The position numbers and the translations under genes are program-made. DNA of 64,000 nt from Bacillota bacterium (GTDB taxonomy: Bacteria > Bacillota > Bacilli > Paenibacillales > NBRC-103111): NCBI GenBank assembly GCA_023388055.1, contig JAEWGW010000016.1:124001-188000 (forward strand), written 5' to 3'. The notes beneath the pieces are model-generated. The model ran no database searches. It saw only the letters and a list, made by a program, of their open reading frames with translations, and had not been told where the DNA came from. Within the stretch, counting starts at the first letter, position 1. Each line of letters begins with the position of its first letter. Positions 1 to 8,407 of the stretch are shown piece by piece.

Positions 1-369
1 GGCTTCGATATGCAGGTGCGGGTGTTCAAGGCTATGGCGGAGCGCATGATCAGCGTGGATTTCATTAATGTGAATCCGTCCGGTGTGATGTACACGGTCT
101 TCGATCATGAGGGCAAACGTGCGGAGGCGGCCCTGCAGGATATGGGCTTCGAGCCCAAGCTGACCCCCGGCTGCGCCAAGGTATCGGTGATCGGCGGGGG
201 CATTCATGGGGTTCCCGGGATCATGGCGCATATTGTGGAGGCCTTAACCAATGAAGATATCAGCATCCTCCAGTCAGCCGATTCCAATGCCACCATTTGG
301 GTGTTGGTGCAGGGGACGGACCTGGTGAAGTCTGTAAAAGCGCTCCATCAGGCGTTTTTGTCCGATTAG
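1..369 (+). CDS. dapG: Aspartate kinase, C-terminal part (5' end outside window)
   Basis: This is the last 122 codons of a lysC/dapG-type aspartokinase, which phosphorylates aspartate in the first step of the lysine, methionine, threonine and dipicolinate pathways. The frame is open from the first base (GFDMQVRVFKAMAERMISVD) to the TAG at 367-369. What is visible is the regulatory ACT-domain pair: a V-F-K-A-M-A-E-R helix followed by ISVDFINVNPSG, then a second ACT repeat containing KVSVIGGGIHGVPGIMA and ISILQSADSNATIWVLV. The kinase domain lies upstream of the window. The next gene is dapA, the order found in the B. subtilis spoVF-asd-dapG-dapA operon, where DapG supplies diaminopimelate and spore dipicolinate. 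The dapG assignment rather than another aspartokinase isozyme is inferred from that synteny; effector specificity cannot be read here. Confidence 0.88.
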   Translation, partial: GFDMQVRVFKAMAERMISVDFINVNPSGVMYTVFDHEGKRAEAALQDMGFEPKLTPGCAKVSVIGGGIHGVPGIMAHIVEALTNEDISILQSADSNATIWVLVQGTDLVKSVKALHQAFLSD

Positions 370-483
370 GAGCGGCTTAGCGGCAACATCTCGTTTTGTC
401 GGATTTAATCGAATGCAGAAATAAATTGTTATCATTCGTATAATCATTCGTATATTCAATTTTGTTCAGGGAGGTTTTGGGCG

Positions 484-1374
484 GTGACCGATTTTGGCAG
501 ACTTGTTACAGCAATGGTTACCCCGTTTGACGAACGTCTGGAAGTCAATTGGGAGCAGCTGCCGGCGCTGGTGGATTATTTGATCGACGTGCAGAAGAGT
601 GAGTCCTTGGTTGTATGCGGCACTACAGGAGAGTCTCCCACCTTGACGGATGAGGAGCGCAAGCGGATGGTGGAGAGTGTGGTCCGGCTGGCTAAGGGAC
701 GCGCCAAGGTTATTGCCGGTGCCAGCAACAATGACACACTCCATAGTGTACAGCTTACGCTGGAGGCGGAGGCGGCAGGCGCCGATGGTGTGCTGATCGT
801 TGCCCCGTATTATAACCGGCCATCACAAGCCGGGATTTATGAGCATTACAAAGCGATCGCCAAAGCCACCAAGCTGCCGATTATGATGTATAACATCCCT
901 TCCCGCTGCGGTATTGACGTAGAGGTGGATACCACCATCTGGCTGGCGAATGAGTTCGAGAATATTGTGGCCTCCAAGGAAGCGCATGGAGACCTGGATC
1001 ATATTACTTCTCTTGTTGCCCAAGCACCATCCCATCTGAAGATTTATTGCGGAGACGACTCCTTGACGCTGCCTTATCTGTCCGTTGGCGCCCACGGGGT
1101 GGTCAGTGTAGCCAGCCATGTGGTGGGCAGCCAGATCCGCAGCATGGTTAACGCTTATGCCGACGGCGATCCGGTGAAGGCCCGGACGCTGCATCATGAG
1201 CTGTTCCCGCTGTTCCGCGGCATGTTCTTCTGCCCCAACCGGGTGCCCAACCCTGCTCCTGTGAAGCATGCGTTGAACCTGAAGGGTATCCAGGTAGGCG
1301 GTTTGCGTCTACCTATGCTGCCGGTAAACGAGGCGGAGGGGCAATTTATCGAGGAATTGCTGAGCCACTTATAA
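484..1374 (+). CDS. dapA: 4-hydroxy-tetrahydrodipicolinate synthase
   Basis: Cytoplasmic class I aldolase that condenses pyruvate with aspartate semialdehyde in the diaminopimelate/lysine pathway, also feeding spore dipicolinate. At 296 residues it has the usual family length. The signature CGTTGESPTLT (about residues 45-55), the YNIPSR motif with the catalytic tyrosine near 136 and the Schiff-base lysine in IVASKEA near residue 165 are all present. The start is GTG, chosen because AGGGAGG at 468-474 sits 9 bases upstream. It follows dapG by about 115 bases, a gap that contains an 11-bp direct repeat (ATCATTCGTAT at 431 and 443) but no convincing promoter, so co-transcription with dapG is likely. 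A strong terminator follows the stop codon. Confidence 0.95.
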   Translation: MTDFGRLVTAMVTPFDERLEVNWEQLPALVDYLIDVQKSESLVVCGTTGESPTLTDEERKRMVESVVRLAKGRAKVIAGASNNDTLHSVQLTLEAEAAGADGVLIVAPYYNRPSQAGIYEHYKAIAKATKLPIMMYNIPSRCGIDVEVDTTIWLANEFENIVASKEAHGDLDHITSLVAQAPSHLKIYCGDDSLTLPYLSVGAHGVVSVASHVVGSQIRSMVNAYADGDPVKARTLHHELFPLFRGMFFCPNRVPNPAPVKHALNLKGIQVGGLRLPMLPVNEAEGQFIEELLSHL

Positions 1375-1385
1375 GAGAACGGAAG

Positions 1386-1411
1386 GCAGGGCGGAGGCCC
1401 TGTCTTTTTTT
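1386..1411 (+). terminator. Rho-independent terminator after dapA
   Basis: CAGGGC and GCCCTG form a perfect 6-bp stem around a GGAG loop, followed by TCTTTTTTT. It closes the dapG-dapA transcription unit. Confidence 0.85.
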
Positions 1412-1518
1412 GGCCAAAAAGAAGGAGGAACTGACGCCAAGAAGCCGATGATCATTGCCAATGGTCAATAAAAATGCCGCGGATGAAGCGGAGGGAAACA
1501 GGCAATAATGACTTTAAC

Positions 1519-1548
1519 TTGTATTTCCTCAGGTCATTCCTGTATAAT
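1519..1548 (+). promoter_or_regulatory. Candidate sigma-A promoter of rnjB
   Basis: A consensus -10 TATAAT (1543-1548) lies 18 bases after a weak -35 TTGTAT. It lies downstream of the dapA terminator and about 75 bases before the RNase J start. The -10 is convincing; the -35 is not. Confidence 0.5.
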
Positions 1549-1621
1549 GTTGTCAAGTGACTGGTGCGGTTCTTAACATGCTTGATAAGATCGTCGCAAT
1601 TTAATCCAAGGAGGTATACTC

Positions 1622-3298
1622 TTGTCTAAGAAGAATAACGACAGATTATTGGTCTTCGCTCTAGGCGGCGTGGGCGAGATCGGCAAGAATATGTATGTAG
1701 TGCAATATGCGAATGATATTGTTGTAATTGATTCGGGTCTGAAATTTCCCGAGGAGGACATGCTCGGCATCGATATTGTCATTCCCGATATCAGTTATTT
1801 AATTGATAACAAGGATAAGGTTCGGGGCATTCTGTTGACGCACGGCCATGAGGATCATATTGGCGGTTTGCCGTATGTACTCAAACAGCTGAATGTTCCC
1901 GTTTATGGCACGAAGCTCACATTGGGCCTGGTGGAAGCGAAGCTGAAGGAAGCAGGGCTTCTCGGGGAAACCAAGCGCATTCTCATCAATGCGGATGCGG
2001 AGCTTCAATTGGGCGGGTTGAAGGCAACCTTCTTCCGGACCAACCACAGTATTCCCGATTCCGTCGGCATCTGTGTCGAAACTCCGGAAGGCCGGGTTGT
2101 GCATACCGGCGACTTCAAGTTTGACCAGACGCCGGTGAATGAGCAGCATGCAGATTTGCACCGGATGGCAGACTTGGGCAATCGCGGCGTGGCGCTGCTC
2201 CTGTCGGACAGCACTAATGCCGAACGCCCTGGTTATACAGGCTCCGAGCGCAACGTGGGGACGGAACTGGAAGAGGTATTCCGCAAAGCCCGCCAGCGTG
2301 TAGTTGTGGCGACGTTTGCTTCCAATGTCCACCGTCTCCAGCAGGTGTTCGACGCGGCGGAAGCCACCGGTCGGAAGGTAACGGTTATTGGCCGCAGCAT
2401 GGTGAATGTGGTGAACATTTCCCAGGAGCTGGGCTATCTGCGGATTTCTGACGGCATGCTGATCGAGCCGGAGGAAGTCAACAAGATGGCAGCCGACCGT
2501 GTGGTTATTTTGTCCACAGGAAGCCAAGGGGAGCCCATGTCGGCGCTTACCCGGATGGCACGCAACACCCACCGCAAGGTGGACATCCTTCCCGGCGATA
2601 CGGTGATTATTTCCGCAACCCCAATTCCCGGCAACGAGAAATATGTGGGACGTATTGTGGATGATCTGTTCCGTCTGGGAGCCAACGTTATTTACGGGCC
2701 GGGCTCCGTATCCGGCGTACACGTTTCCGGACACGGCAGCCAGGAAGAGCTGAAGCTGATGCTCAACCTGATGCGGCCCAAGTATTTTATGCCGATCCAC
2801 GGTGAATACCGGATGCTGCGCATGCACGGCCAACTGGCCGAGAATGTGGGCGTGGAGAAGGAGAATATTTTCATTTGCGATATCGGTGAAACACTGGAAA
2901 TCCAGAATGGCACCGCCCGCAAGGCAGGTAAGGTATCCTGCGGCAATATTCTCATTGACGGATTGGGCGTAGGCGATGTGGGCAATATTGTGCTCCGCGA
3001 CCGGAAGCTGCTGTCCCAGGACGGCATTCTCGTTGTGGTGGTTACCCTGTCCAAGCAGGACGGGAAGATCATGTCGGGTCCGGATATTATCTCCCGCGGT
3101 TTCGTTTATGTACGGGAATCCGAGGGCCTTCTTGAGGAAGCCAACAAAATTGTGTCCAATACCCTTACCAAGCTGATGAGCGAAAATGTGAACGAATGGG
3201 CTTCCCTGAAAACCAATGTCAAGGAAGCGCTAGGACGATTCTTATACGAGCAAACAAGAAGAAGGCCGATGATTCTCCCGATTATTATGGAGGTATAG
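1622..3298 (+). CDS. rnjB: Ribonuclease J (metallo-beta-lactamase/beta-CASP RNase)
   Basis: RNase J enzymes are cytoplasmic endo/5'-3' exoribonucleases that mature and decay mRNA and rRNA. This 558-residue protein has the family length. It carries the N-terminal LALGGVGEIGKN-like segment, the zinc motif HGHEDH (residues 74-79), the HTGDFKFD motif, the beta-CASP insert and the typical C-terminal end RRPMILPIIMEV. Its place between dapA and tepA is that of B. subtilis rnjB, and segments such as VIPDISYLI, ERPGYTGSE and GNILIDGLGVGD resemble RnjB more than RnjA as I recall those proteins. Unlike my recollection of B. subtilis RnjB, the HxHxDH metal site is fully canonical. The TTG start is set by AAGGAGG (1608-1614), 7 bases upstream. 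Confidence 0.93.
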   Translation: MSKKNNDRLLVFALGGVGEIGKNMYVVQYANDIVVIDSGLKFPEEDMLGIDIVIPDISYLIDNKDKVRGILLTHGHEDHIGGLPYVLKQLNVPVYGTKLTLGLVEAKLKEAGLLGETKRILINADAELQLGGLKATFFRTNHSIPDSVGICVETPEGRVVHTGDFKFDQTPVNEQHADLHRMADLGNRGVALLLSDSTNAERPGYTGSERNVGTELEEVFRKARQRVVVATFASNVHRLQQVFDAAEATGRKVTVIGRSMVNVVNISQELGYLRISDGMLIEPEEVNKMAADRVVILSTGSQGEPMSALTRMARNTHRKVDILPGDTVIISATPIPGNEKYVGRIVDDLFRLGANVIYGPGSVSGVHVSGHGSQEELKLMLNLMRPKYFMPIHGEYRMLRMHGQLAENVGVEKENIFICDIGETLEIQNGTARKAGKVSCGNILIDGLGVGDVGNIVLRDRKLLSQDGILVVVVTLSKQDGKIMSGPDIISRGFVYVRESEGLLEEANKIVSNTLTKLMSENVNEWASLKTNVKEALGRFLYEQTRRRPMILPIIMEV

Positions 3299-3329
3299 TC
3301 ATCCCTCGCACACCAAGTCGCTTAAAGAT

Positions 3330-3359
3330 CCCCGGGATTCGCACCCCCGGGGCTTTTTT
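3330..3359 (+). terminator. Rho-independent terminator after rnjB
   Basis: CCCCGGG pairs perfectly with CCCGGGG (3346-3352) and is followed by C and six T residues. Confidence 0.88.
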
Positions 3360-3450
3360 GCATTTTGAGGGAATGTCTGCATGAAAGGAAGGGACGCACT
3401 CCATACTATGACGGGATATGTCAGCAAGTATGTGAGAGGGGATGAAGCGG

Positions 3451-4182
3451 ATGACGAACAAAGCGGAGCAGCCGGCTCCGGCGGAACCGATGCCGGTGGA
3501 GGAGAAAAAAACAGTGGAAGCCATTACCCAGCTGGGGCAGGTCCAGCCTGCCAGCAACGGGGAAACGAATATTTTTACCATGACCATTATCGGGCAGATC
3601 GAAGGGCATATTGTGCTGCCGCCCCAGAACAAAGCCACCAAATATGAGCATCTGATCCCCCAACTGGTAGCCGCTGAGCAAAACGCCAAGATAGAAGGCA
3701 TCCTGGTGATTCTGAATACAGTCGGAGGGGATGTGGAGGCGGGGCTGGCCATTGCGGAAATGATCGGGACTCTCTCCAAACCCACCGTAACCCTGGTGTT
3801 GGGAGGCGGACACAGCATCGGTGTGCCCATCGCCGTATCGGCGGATTGCTCGATTATTGCGGAGACTGCCACCATGACCATCCATCCCATCCGGCTCAAC
3901 GGCCTGGTTATCGGCGTGCCGCAAACCTTCGAATATCTGGACAAAATGCAGGAGCGGGTCATCCGTTTTGTGACCAAGCATTCTTCCGTCACGGAAGAGA
4001 AGTTTAAGGAGCTGATGTTCACCACAGGGGAGCTGACCCGGGATATCGGCACGACGGTTATTGGGGCGGATGCCGTGAAATACGGACTTATCGACCGGAT
4101 TGGCGGCATCGGGGAAGCCATTGCCGAGTTGAACAGACGCATTGACGAACGGAAGAAACAGGGGGGAGGGCTCCTGCAATGA
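3451..4182 (+). CDS. tepA: ClpP-family serine protease / translocation-enhancing protein TepA
   Basis: Homologue of B. subtilis TepA (YmfB), a ClpP/crotonase-fold peptidase with a reported role in protein export and pre-spore function; its substrates are not established. The ClpP-like core is visible: VILNTVGGDVEAGLAIAE, the nucleophile serine in GGGHSIGVPIAVS (about residue 122) and the histidine in MTIHPIRLNG, followed by the IGADAVKYGLIDRIGG segment typical of ClpP. The first 30 residues are charged and low-complexity. Two in-frame ATGs are possible; AGAGGGG ends at 3441, directly against ATG 3442 but 9 bases before ATG 3451, so 3451 (243 residues) is preferred. It overlaps ylzJ by an ATGA junction, as in B. 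subtilis. Confidence 0.9.
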   Translation: MTNKAEQPAPAEPMPVEEKKTVEAITQLGQVQPASNGETNIFTMTIIGQIEGHIVLPPQNKATKYEHLIPQLVAAEQNAKIEGILVILNTVGGDVEAGLAIAEMIGTLSKPTVTLVLGGGHSIGVPIAVSADCSIIAETATMTIHPIRLNGLVIGVPQTFEYLDKMQERVIRFVTKHSSVTEEKFKELMFTTGELTRDIGTTVIGADAVKYGLIDRIGGIGEAIAELNRRIDERKKQGGGLLQ

Positions 4183-4406
4183 CCTTGTACACCATTATGC
4201 CCGATGAAGTGATATGGGCCGGCCAAGAGAGCTGGCAGCCGGAATACATGGATGTAGAGATCAACGGCATCAGCATGCAGGTGGAGCGGCTGAACGCCTC
4301 ACAAGCCCGTGTTGTGCGTCTGTACAGCGGCAACGTTCAGGATTATTTGAATCCGGCCTATGCCCCGGGTTCTATGCTGGAATTCCAGCCGTTTTTCCGT
4401 AATTAA
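4179..4406 (+). CDS. ylzJ: YlzJ-like protein
   Basis: A 75-residue protein that begins in the ATGA overlapping the tepA stop. The sequence MTLYTIMPDEVIWAG, the VEINGISMQVE segment and the C-terminal LNPAYAPGSMLEF match the small YlzJ-like family found between tepA and spoIIIE in spore-forming Bacilli. No catalytic motif, signal peptide or membrane segment is visible and I know of no defined function. Translational coupling to tepA is implied by the overlap. Co-conservation with tepA suggests that the two act together, but that is inference. Confidence 0.85.
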   Translation: MTLYTIMPDEVIWAGQESWQPEYMDVEINGISMQVERLNASQARVVRLYSGNVQDYLNPAYAPGSMLEFQPFFRN

Positions 4407-4453
4407 TTTCTAGGCTTCCATACATTTGGAGCGGATGGGGGTTCGGTGTTTGT

Positions 4454-4476
4454 GCGAACGGTCATTCGCTTTTTTT
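4454..4476 (+). terminator. Probable terminator after ylzJ
   Basis: A short 5-bp stem GCGAA/TTCGC with a 6-base loop runs directly into seven T residues. The stem is weak, but the position between ylzJ and the spoIIIE promoter fits. Confidence 0.5.
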
Positions 4477-4498
4477 GGCTAAACGGGAGTGCCCCCTA

Positions 4499-4527
4499 GT
4501 GTATCCGGGCTTCCAATATGGTATAAT
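4499..4527 (+). promoter_or_regulatory. Candidate promoter of spoIIIE
   Basis: A perfect -10 TATAAT lies at 4522-4527, about 23 bases before the GTG start chosen for spoIIIE. The -35 position reads GTGTAT and is poor. It argues against starting spoIIIE at the upstream TTG near 4475, which would lie ahead of the transcript. Confidence 0.45.
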
Positions 4528-4549
4528 CTGTAGCGTTGGGGGTGGCGGA

Positions 4550-7084
4550 GTGGCCAAGAGTAAAACGCGCAAACGCTCGAAGAGAGGTTCCAAGGCGGTT
4601 AAAGAGGTGCTGAAGTATGAGCTGTACGGGATTATCATCATTGCCCTGTCCGTTATTTCATTGTCCCGGGAGGGCTCCGTATCCCGCGCCTTGACGTATA
4701 TGTTCCGGTTCCTTGTTGGCGAGATGGATTTCGTGATCCCTGTGGGAGCTGTCTATGTGGGGTTATATTGTATGGTCAAACGGGCCTGGCCCAATGACTG
4801 GACTGCCCGCAAAACCGGCATTCTCTGTCTGCTGCTGGGTTTTGTGCTGATGAACCATATGTCCATGTTCGAAGCTCTGGACCCCAATGAGGACTTCCGG
4901 ATGCCCTCGTATATCCTGGGGGAAACCTGGCGGACCATGACGGAGGGGTTAAGCCTGTCCCATAACGGAACCAGCATTCTCCAGAATAATATCGGCGGAG
5001 GCATGATCGGGGCGCTTCTGTATGCCCTGCTTTATTTTTTGTTCGGCAATCTCGGCTCGTCTCTGCTGGTCTGGACCTTGTTCGGCATCGGGATTCTGCT
5101 GGTTACAGGCATCTCGGCCGTCGATGTGCTGGGCAAGCTGAGAGGCGGGGCTTCTAACGTTAATACGGGCTTCCGCAATCGATTGGCGGAGCTGTTCGGT
5201 GGAGGCAAACGGGCGAAGCCGGCCCGTGCGACCGCTGCCAAAAACCGGGTTTATATCCCTGAGGATGATTCCGACTTAGAGGAAGGTTACATACCGGTTC
5301 CCCGCCAGCCGAAGAAAAAGCCCGCATTCTTCCAACTGCTGCAATCCCAAAAGCAGGGGGATGAAGAGGAGGACGGAGAGGCGGAGGTGCTGGTTTCCCC
5401 ATCCGGGAAGAAAAACGATGCTTTGGAAACCGAGGCGGTACCAGGTTACGGCATTCCGGTGGATGAGGATGCTGCAATTCCCGTCGTGCGTGATTTCCAG
5501 GACCATATTGACCCGCTGCCTGACGAGCCTATAAGCGAGCAGGCGGGGACTGCGAAGCCTGTGTCAGCGGGCGCAGCCGGCAAGCCGGAGGGCCAACAGG
5601 CGGAACCGGCGGATATGGCCTTGTCTCTGGAAGCGAAAAAACCGGAGCGGCCTTATGTGCTGCCCTCCCTGACCCTGTTGTCCCGGCCTGCGGGCAACTC
5701 CAAGGCGTCAGATGCCCTGGATTTTAAGGCCAATGCGCGCAAGCTGGAAGCCACCATGGAGAGCTTCGGGGTACGGGCCAAGGTGCTGGAGGTGGTCCGC
5801 GGTCCGGCGGTTACCCGGTATGAAATTCAGCCCGATGTTGGCGTGAAGGTCAGCCGGATTGTCAGTCTGACGGATGACATCGCGTTGGCCTTGGCCGCCA
5901 AGGACATCCGGATGGAGGCCCCGATTCCCGGCAAGTCCGCTATCGGCATCGAGGTGCCCAACACAGAGGTGTCTGTGGTTACACTCCGGGAGGTTATGGA
6001 GAACGGCGCATTTCAGGATTCGCCTTCCAAGCTGACCATTACCCTGGGGCGGGATATTTCCGGCCAGCCTATTGTCGCCAATCTTGCCAAAATGCCTCAC
6101 TTGTTGGTGGCAGGAGCAACAGGCTCGGGTAAATCCGTATGTATCAACGGGATCATTACCAGCATTCTGTATAAGGCGAAACCCGATGAGGTTAAGCTCT
6201 TGATGGTGGACCCCAAAATGGTCGAATTGAATGTGTACAACGGCATTCCCCACTTGCTGGCTCCGGTGGTTACCGATCCGCGGCGGGCGTCGCTGGCTTT
6301 AAAGAAGATTGTGGTGGAGATGGAAAAACGGTACGAGCTGTTCTCCAAAAGCGGTACCCGGAACATGGAAGGCTACAATGCCATGGTGACGGACCCCTCC
6401 AACCCCAATCCTCTGGAGCCGCTGCCGTACATCGTCGTGATTGTGGACGAGTTGGCGGACCTGATGATGGTGGCGGCAGGCGATGTGGAGGATGCGATTT
6501 GCCGGTTGGCCCAGATGGCGCGTGCGGCGGGCATCCATCTGATTATCGCGACCCAGCGGCCTTCCGTAGACGTCATCACCGGTGTAATCAAAGCCAATAT
6601 CCCTTCACGGATTGCCTTCGGTGTATCCTCCCAGGTGGACTCCCGTACCATATTGGATATGGTGGGAGCCGAGAAGCTTCTGGGCCGGGGTGACATGCTC
6701 TTCCTGCCGGTAGGCGCATCCAAGCCCATCCGGGTGCAGGGTGCATTCCTTTCGGACCAGGAAGTGGAGCATGTGGTTAATTATTGCCGGAACCAAGGCC
6801 AAGCCGAGTACAAAGAAGATCTTGTGCCCGAGCTGGATGAGCATGAGGAGGCAGCCGAGAACGATCTGGACGAGCTTTATGATCAGGCGGTGCAGATTGT
6901 GGTGGAGGCTAAACAAGCGTCTGTTTCCCTGCTCCAGCGGCGGATGAGGGTGGGATACACCCGTGCGGCGCGGCTGATTGACACCATGGAGGCCAAGGGT
7001 GTTGTAGGACCGTATGAAGGCAGCAAACCCCGTGAGGTCCTGGTCTCCCAGGAAATGTACTTCGGGCAGAACCGGAGCGGGTAA
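4550..7084 (+). CDS. spoIIIE: DNA translocase SpoIIIE/FtsK
   Basis: Septal double-stranded DNA pump that moves the chromosome into the forespore and clears DNA from division septa. The N-terminal 200 residues hold about four membrane segments, followed by an acidic, proline-rich linker. The motor domain has Walker A GATGSGKS (about residue 522), Walker B IVVIVDELADL (about 629) and the ATQRPSVDVITG segment. A C-terminal winged-helix gamma domain (about 772-844) carries RRMRVGYTRAARLID, which reads SRS/KOPS DNA motifs. An upstream in-frame TTG at 4475 would add 25 residues, but it lies inside the preceding terminator T-run and upstream of a TATAAT box, so GTG 4550 (844 residues) is preferred. 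The location after tepA-ylzJ matches B. subtilis spoIIIE. Confidence 0.93.
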   Translation: MAKSKTRKRSKRGSKAVKEVLKYELYGIIIIALSVISLSREGSVSRALTYMFRFLVGEMDFVIPVGAVYVGLYCMVKRAWPNDWTARKTGILCLLLGFVLMNHMSMFEALDPNEDFRMPSYILGETWRTMTEGLSLSHNGTSILQNNIGGGMIGALLYALLYFLFGNLGSSLLVWTLFGIGILLVTGISAVDVLGKLRGGASNVNTGFRNRLAELFGGGKRAKPARATAAKNRVYIPEDDSDLEEGYIPVPRQPKKKPAFFQLLQSQKQGDEEEDGEAEVLVSPSGKKNDALETEAVPGYGIPVDEDAAIPVVRDFQDHIDPLPDEPISEQAGTAKPVSAGAAGKPEGQQAEPADMALSLEAKKPERPYVLPSLTLLSRPAGNSKASDALDFKANARKLEATMESFGVRAKVLEVVRGPAVTRYEIQPDVGVKVSRIVSLTDDIALALAAKDIRMEAPIPGKSAIGIEVPNTEVSVVTLREVMENGAFQDSPSKLTITLGRDISGQPIVANLAKMPHLLVAGATGSGKSVCINGIITSILYKAKPDEVKLLMVDPKMVELNVYNGIPHLLAPVVTDPRRASLALKKIVVEMEKRYELFSKSGTRNMEGYNAMVTDPSNPNPLEPLPYIVVIVDELADLMMVAAGDVEDAICRLAQMARAAGIHLIIATQRPSVDVITGVIKANIPSRIAFGVSSQVDSRTILDMVGAEKLLGRGDMLFLPVGASKPIRVQGAFLSDQEVEHVVNYCRNQGQAEYKEDLVPELDEHEEAAENDLDELYDQAVQIVVEAKQASVSLLQRRMRVGYTRAARLIDTMEAKGVVGPYEGSKPREVLVSQEMYFGQNRSG

Positions 7085-7136
7085 GCACGGGCCGGAGCAT
7101 AGCTTCGTTGTTATAGCTTTGCCTGCTGGCAGCTGG

Positions 7137-7184
7137 AGAGAGCCTGCCGTTCATCCTGATAAGGATGGGCGGAGGCTCTTTTTT
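7137..7184 (+). terminator. Rho-independent terminator after spoIIIE
   Basis: A long stem pairs AGAGCCT and AGGCTCT, with an inner CATCCT/AGGATG stem around GATA, followed by six T residues. Confidence 0.85.
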
Positions 7185-7239
7185 GTTTACATAACAGCTG
7201 GTTTCGAAGGCCTGCTTTTCATCCTGCCTGTAGCCACGT

Positions 7240-7422
7240 TAACGGAACTGGGAAGCTCTTAAAGGCTTGAAAAGGGCCGATGCTTTTTCTAACGGAACCA
7301 GGTGAAGCTTAGCCGGGAAAAAGGGCTATGCGGCAATGCTTTTTCCCTTGTAAGGGCGCCTCAGTTCCGTAGGAAAGCAAATTTGACGTAATTCCCGTTG
7401 TAAGAGGCGCTGGGTTCCGTTA
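7240..7422 (+). repeat. 183-bp four-box palindromic element, copy A
   Basis: Two direct boxes TAACGGAAC start at 7240 and 7290. Two inverted boxes, GTTCCGTA at 7364-7371 and GTTCCGTTA at 7414-7422, face them, each pair exactly 50 bases apart. Each box extends to a unit of about 22 bases ending in a CTTA-like edge. The centre holds GGGAAAAAG and CTTTTTCCC, so the element could fold end to end. Two further copies, B and C, with the same 183-bp length lie between cinA and recA. The stretch 7185-7542 otherwise shows no gene. Confidence 0.75.
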
Positions 7423-7542
7423 GAGACAGGATGGTGGTGATCCGGCAAACTTGACGGGAGATTCACTCTTCTCCGGTTGGTTTAAGTATAGCTTGTAACA
7501 CTTCTTGACAAGATCCTAAATCGATTTGAGGAGGCGGTAACA

Positions 7543-8202
7543 ATGAGACATGATCAGACCATTCATGGAAGTCGCCATATTGTAGGTGTTTTCGAAACGG
7601 AGCAGGCTGCTATTTCGGCCATTGAGGATTTGAAGTCCTTGGGCTATGCGGCCGACGATATCTCGGTTATTAGCCGGAAACGGGGCGATGCGGATTTTAT
7701 TGAAGAGGCTACGCAAACCAAAGCTCCGGAGGGAGTGGCCACAGGTGCCACCGCAGGCGGTGTTCTTGGCGGTGTTACCGGGCTGTTAGCCGGGTTGGGG
7801 GCATTGGCTATCCCGGGTATCGGCCCGCTGCTGGCGGCAGGACCAATTGCGGCCACGCTGGCAGGGGCAGCCATCGGCGCCAGCGCCGGCGGTATCGTGG
7901 GCGGACTGATCGGGATGGGTATCCCGGAGGAACAGGCCCAGCTGTATAACGATTATGTAGAGGACAATAAATTCCTGGTTATTGTGGAGAGCGATCCCGC
8001 CAAAAGCCCGCGGGTATTCGATATCTTCCGCAGCTACGGTTCCTTGAACTCCGATTCCTACACCGGTGTCAACGAAAGCCGGAGCAAACTGGTTGACGAA
8101 TCCGCTTATGAGGCCATGGAGTACGGCGGAGCGGATACGGATACGGTCGAGGCAGCCCGCAGGGACAGAAGGGACCTGGAGCGGCCGGGGCCGAGATTGT
8201 AA
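7543..8202 (+). CDS. YflT/GsiB-type general stress protein with glycine-zipper segment
   Basis: A 219-residue protein that opens with a small alpha/beta domain (HIVGVFETEQAAISAIEDLKS, then GYAADDISVISR), characteristic of the general stress protein 17M/YflT family. A long glycine- and alanine-rich hydrophobic stretch follows (about residues 65-130, with repeated GxxxG patterns such as GAAIGASAGGIVGG), which may insert in or associate with membranes. The C-terminal tail is charged (RRDRRDLERPGPRL). The ATG has GAGGAGG about 9 bases upstream. I looked for a sigma-B promoter and saw only a GTTTAA without a matching GGGTAT, so stress control is assumed from the family, not seen. Function beyond stress association is unknown. 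Confidence 0.72.
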   Translation: MRHDQTIHGSRHIVGVFETEQAAISAIEDLKSLGYAADDISVISRKRGDADFIEEATQTKAPEGVATGATAGGVLGGVTGLLAGLGALAIPGIGPLLAAGPIAATLAGAAIGASAGGIVGGLIGMGIPEEQAQLYNDYVEDNKFLVIVESDPAKSPRVFDIFRSYGSLNSDSYTGVNESRSKLVDESAYEAMEYGGADTDTVEAARRDRRDLERPGPRL

Positions 8203-8207
8203 GGATT

Positions 8208-8276
8208 TTGTCAAATTCGAAGCTTCTGAACAACTGAATAATACCTTCAATTTGACCTTGTCAAATTCGAAGCTTC
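8208..8276 (+). repeat. 19-bp direct repeat, two copies 50 bp apart
   Basis: TTGTCAAATTCGAAGCTTC occurs at 8208-8226 and again, identical, at 8258-8276. The second copy runs into the 46-bp hairpin element that follows. Confidence 0.85.
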
Positions 8277-8318
8277 CATAACTTATCCGGCCTTTGGCTT
8301 GGATCAAGTTATGGAAGG
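8272..8318 (+). repeat. CTTCCATAACTT hairpin element, copy 1
   Basis: CTTCCATAACTT (8273-8284) and AAGTTATGGAAG (8306-8317) are perfect 12-bp inverted repeats around a loop containing GGCCTTTGGCTTGG. A diverged copy lies upstream of ymfK at 18074-18120. Nothing suggests a coding function. Confidence 0.75.
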
Positions 8319-8320
8319 GG

Positions 8321-8364
8321 GACGGTCTCTGCCGCGAGCAATTCGCCGGGGGCTGTCTTTTTTT
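8321..8364 (+). terminator. Rho-independent terminator
   Basis: GACGG pairs with CTGTC and an inner CCGCGA pairs with TCGCCGG with a bulge, followed by seven T residues. It ends the stress-protein transcript before sleB. Confidence 0.7.
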
Positions 8365-8407
8365 GCGTGCCGTTACATACCGCCCGACGTTAATCCGTGG
8401 GTCTGAA

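Noticed and set aside
7440..7500. Sigma-B promoter for the YflT-like stress protein
   Set aside because: GTTTAA is present near 7480 but no GGGTAT-like -10 lies at the right distance.
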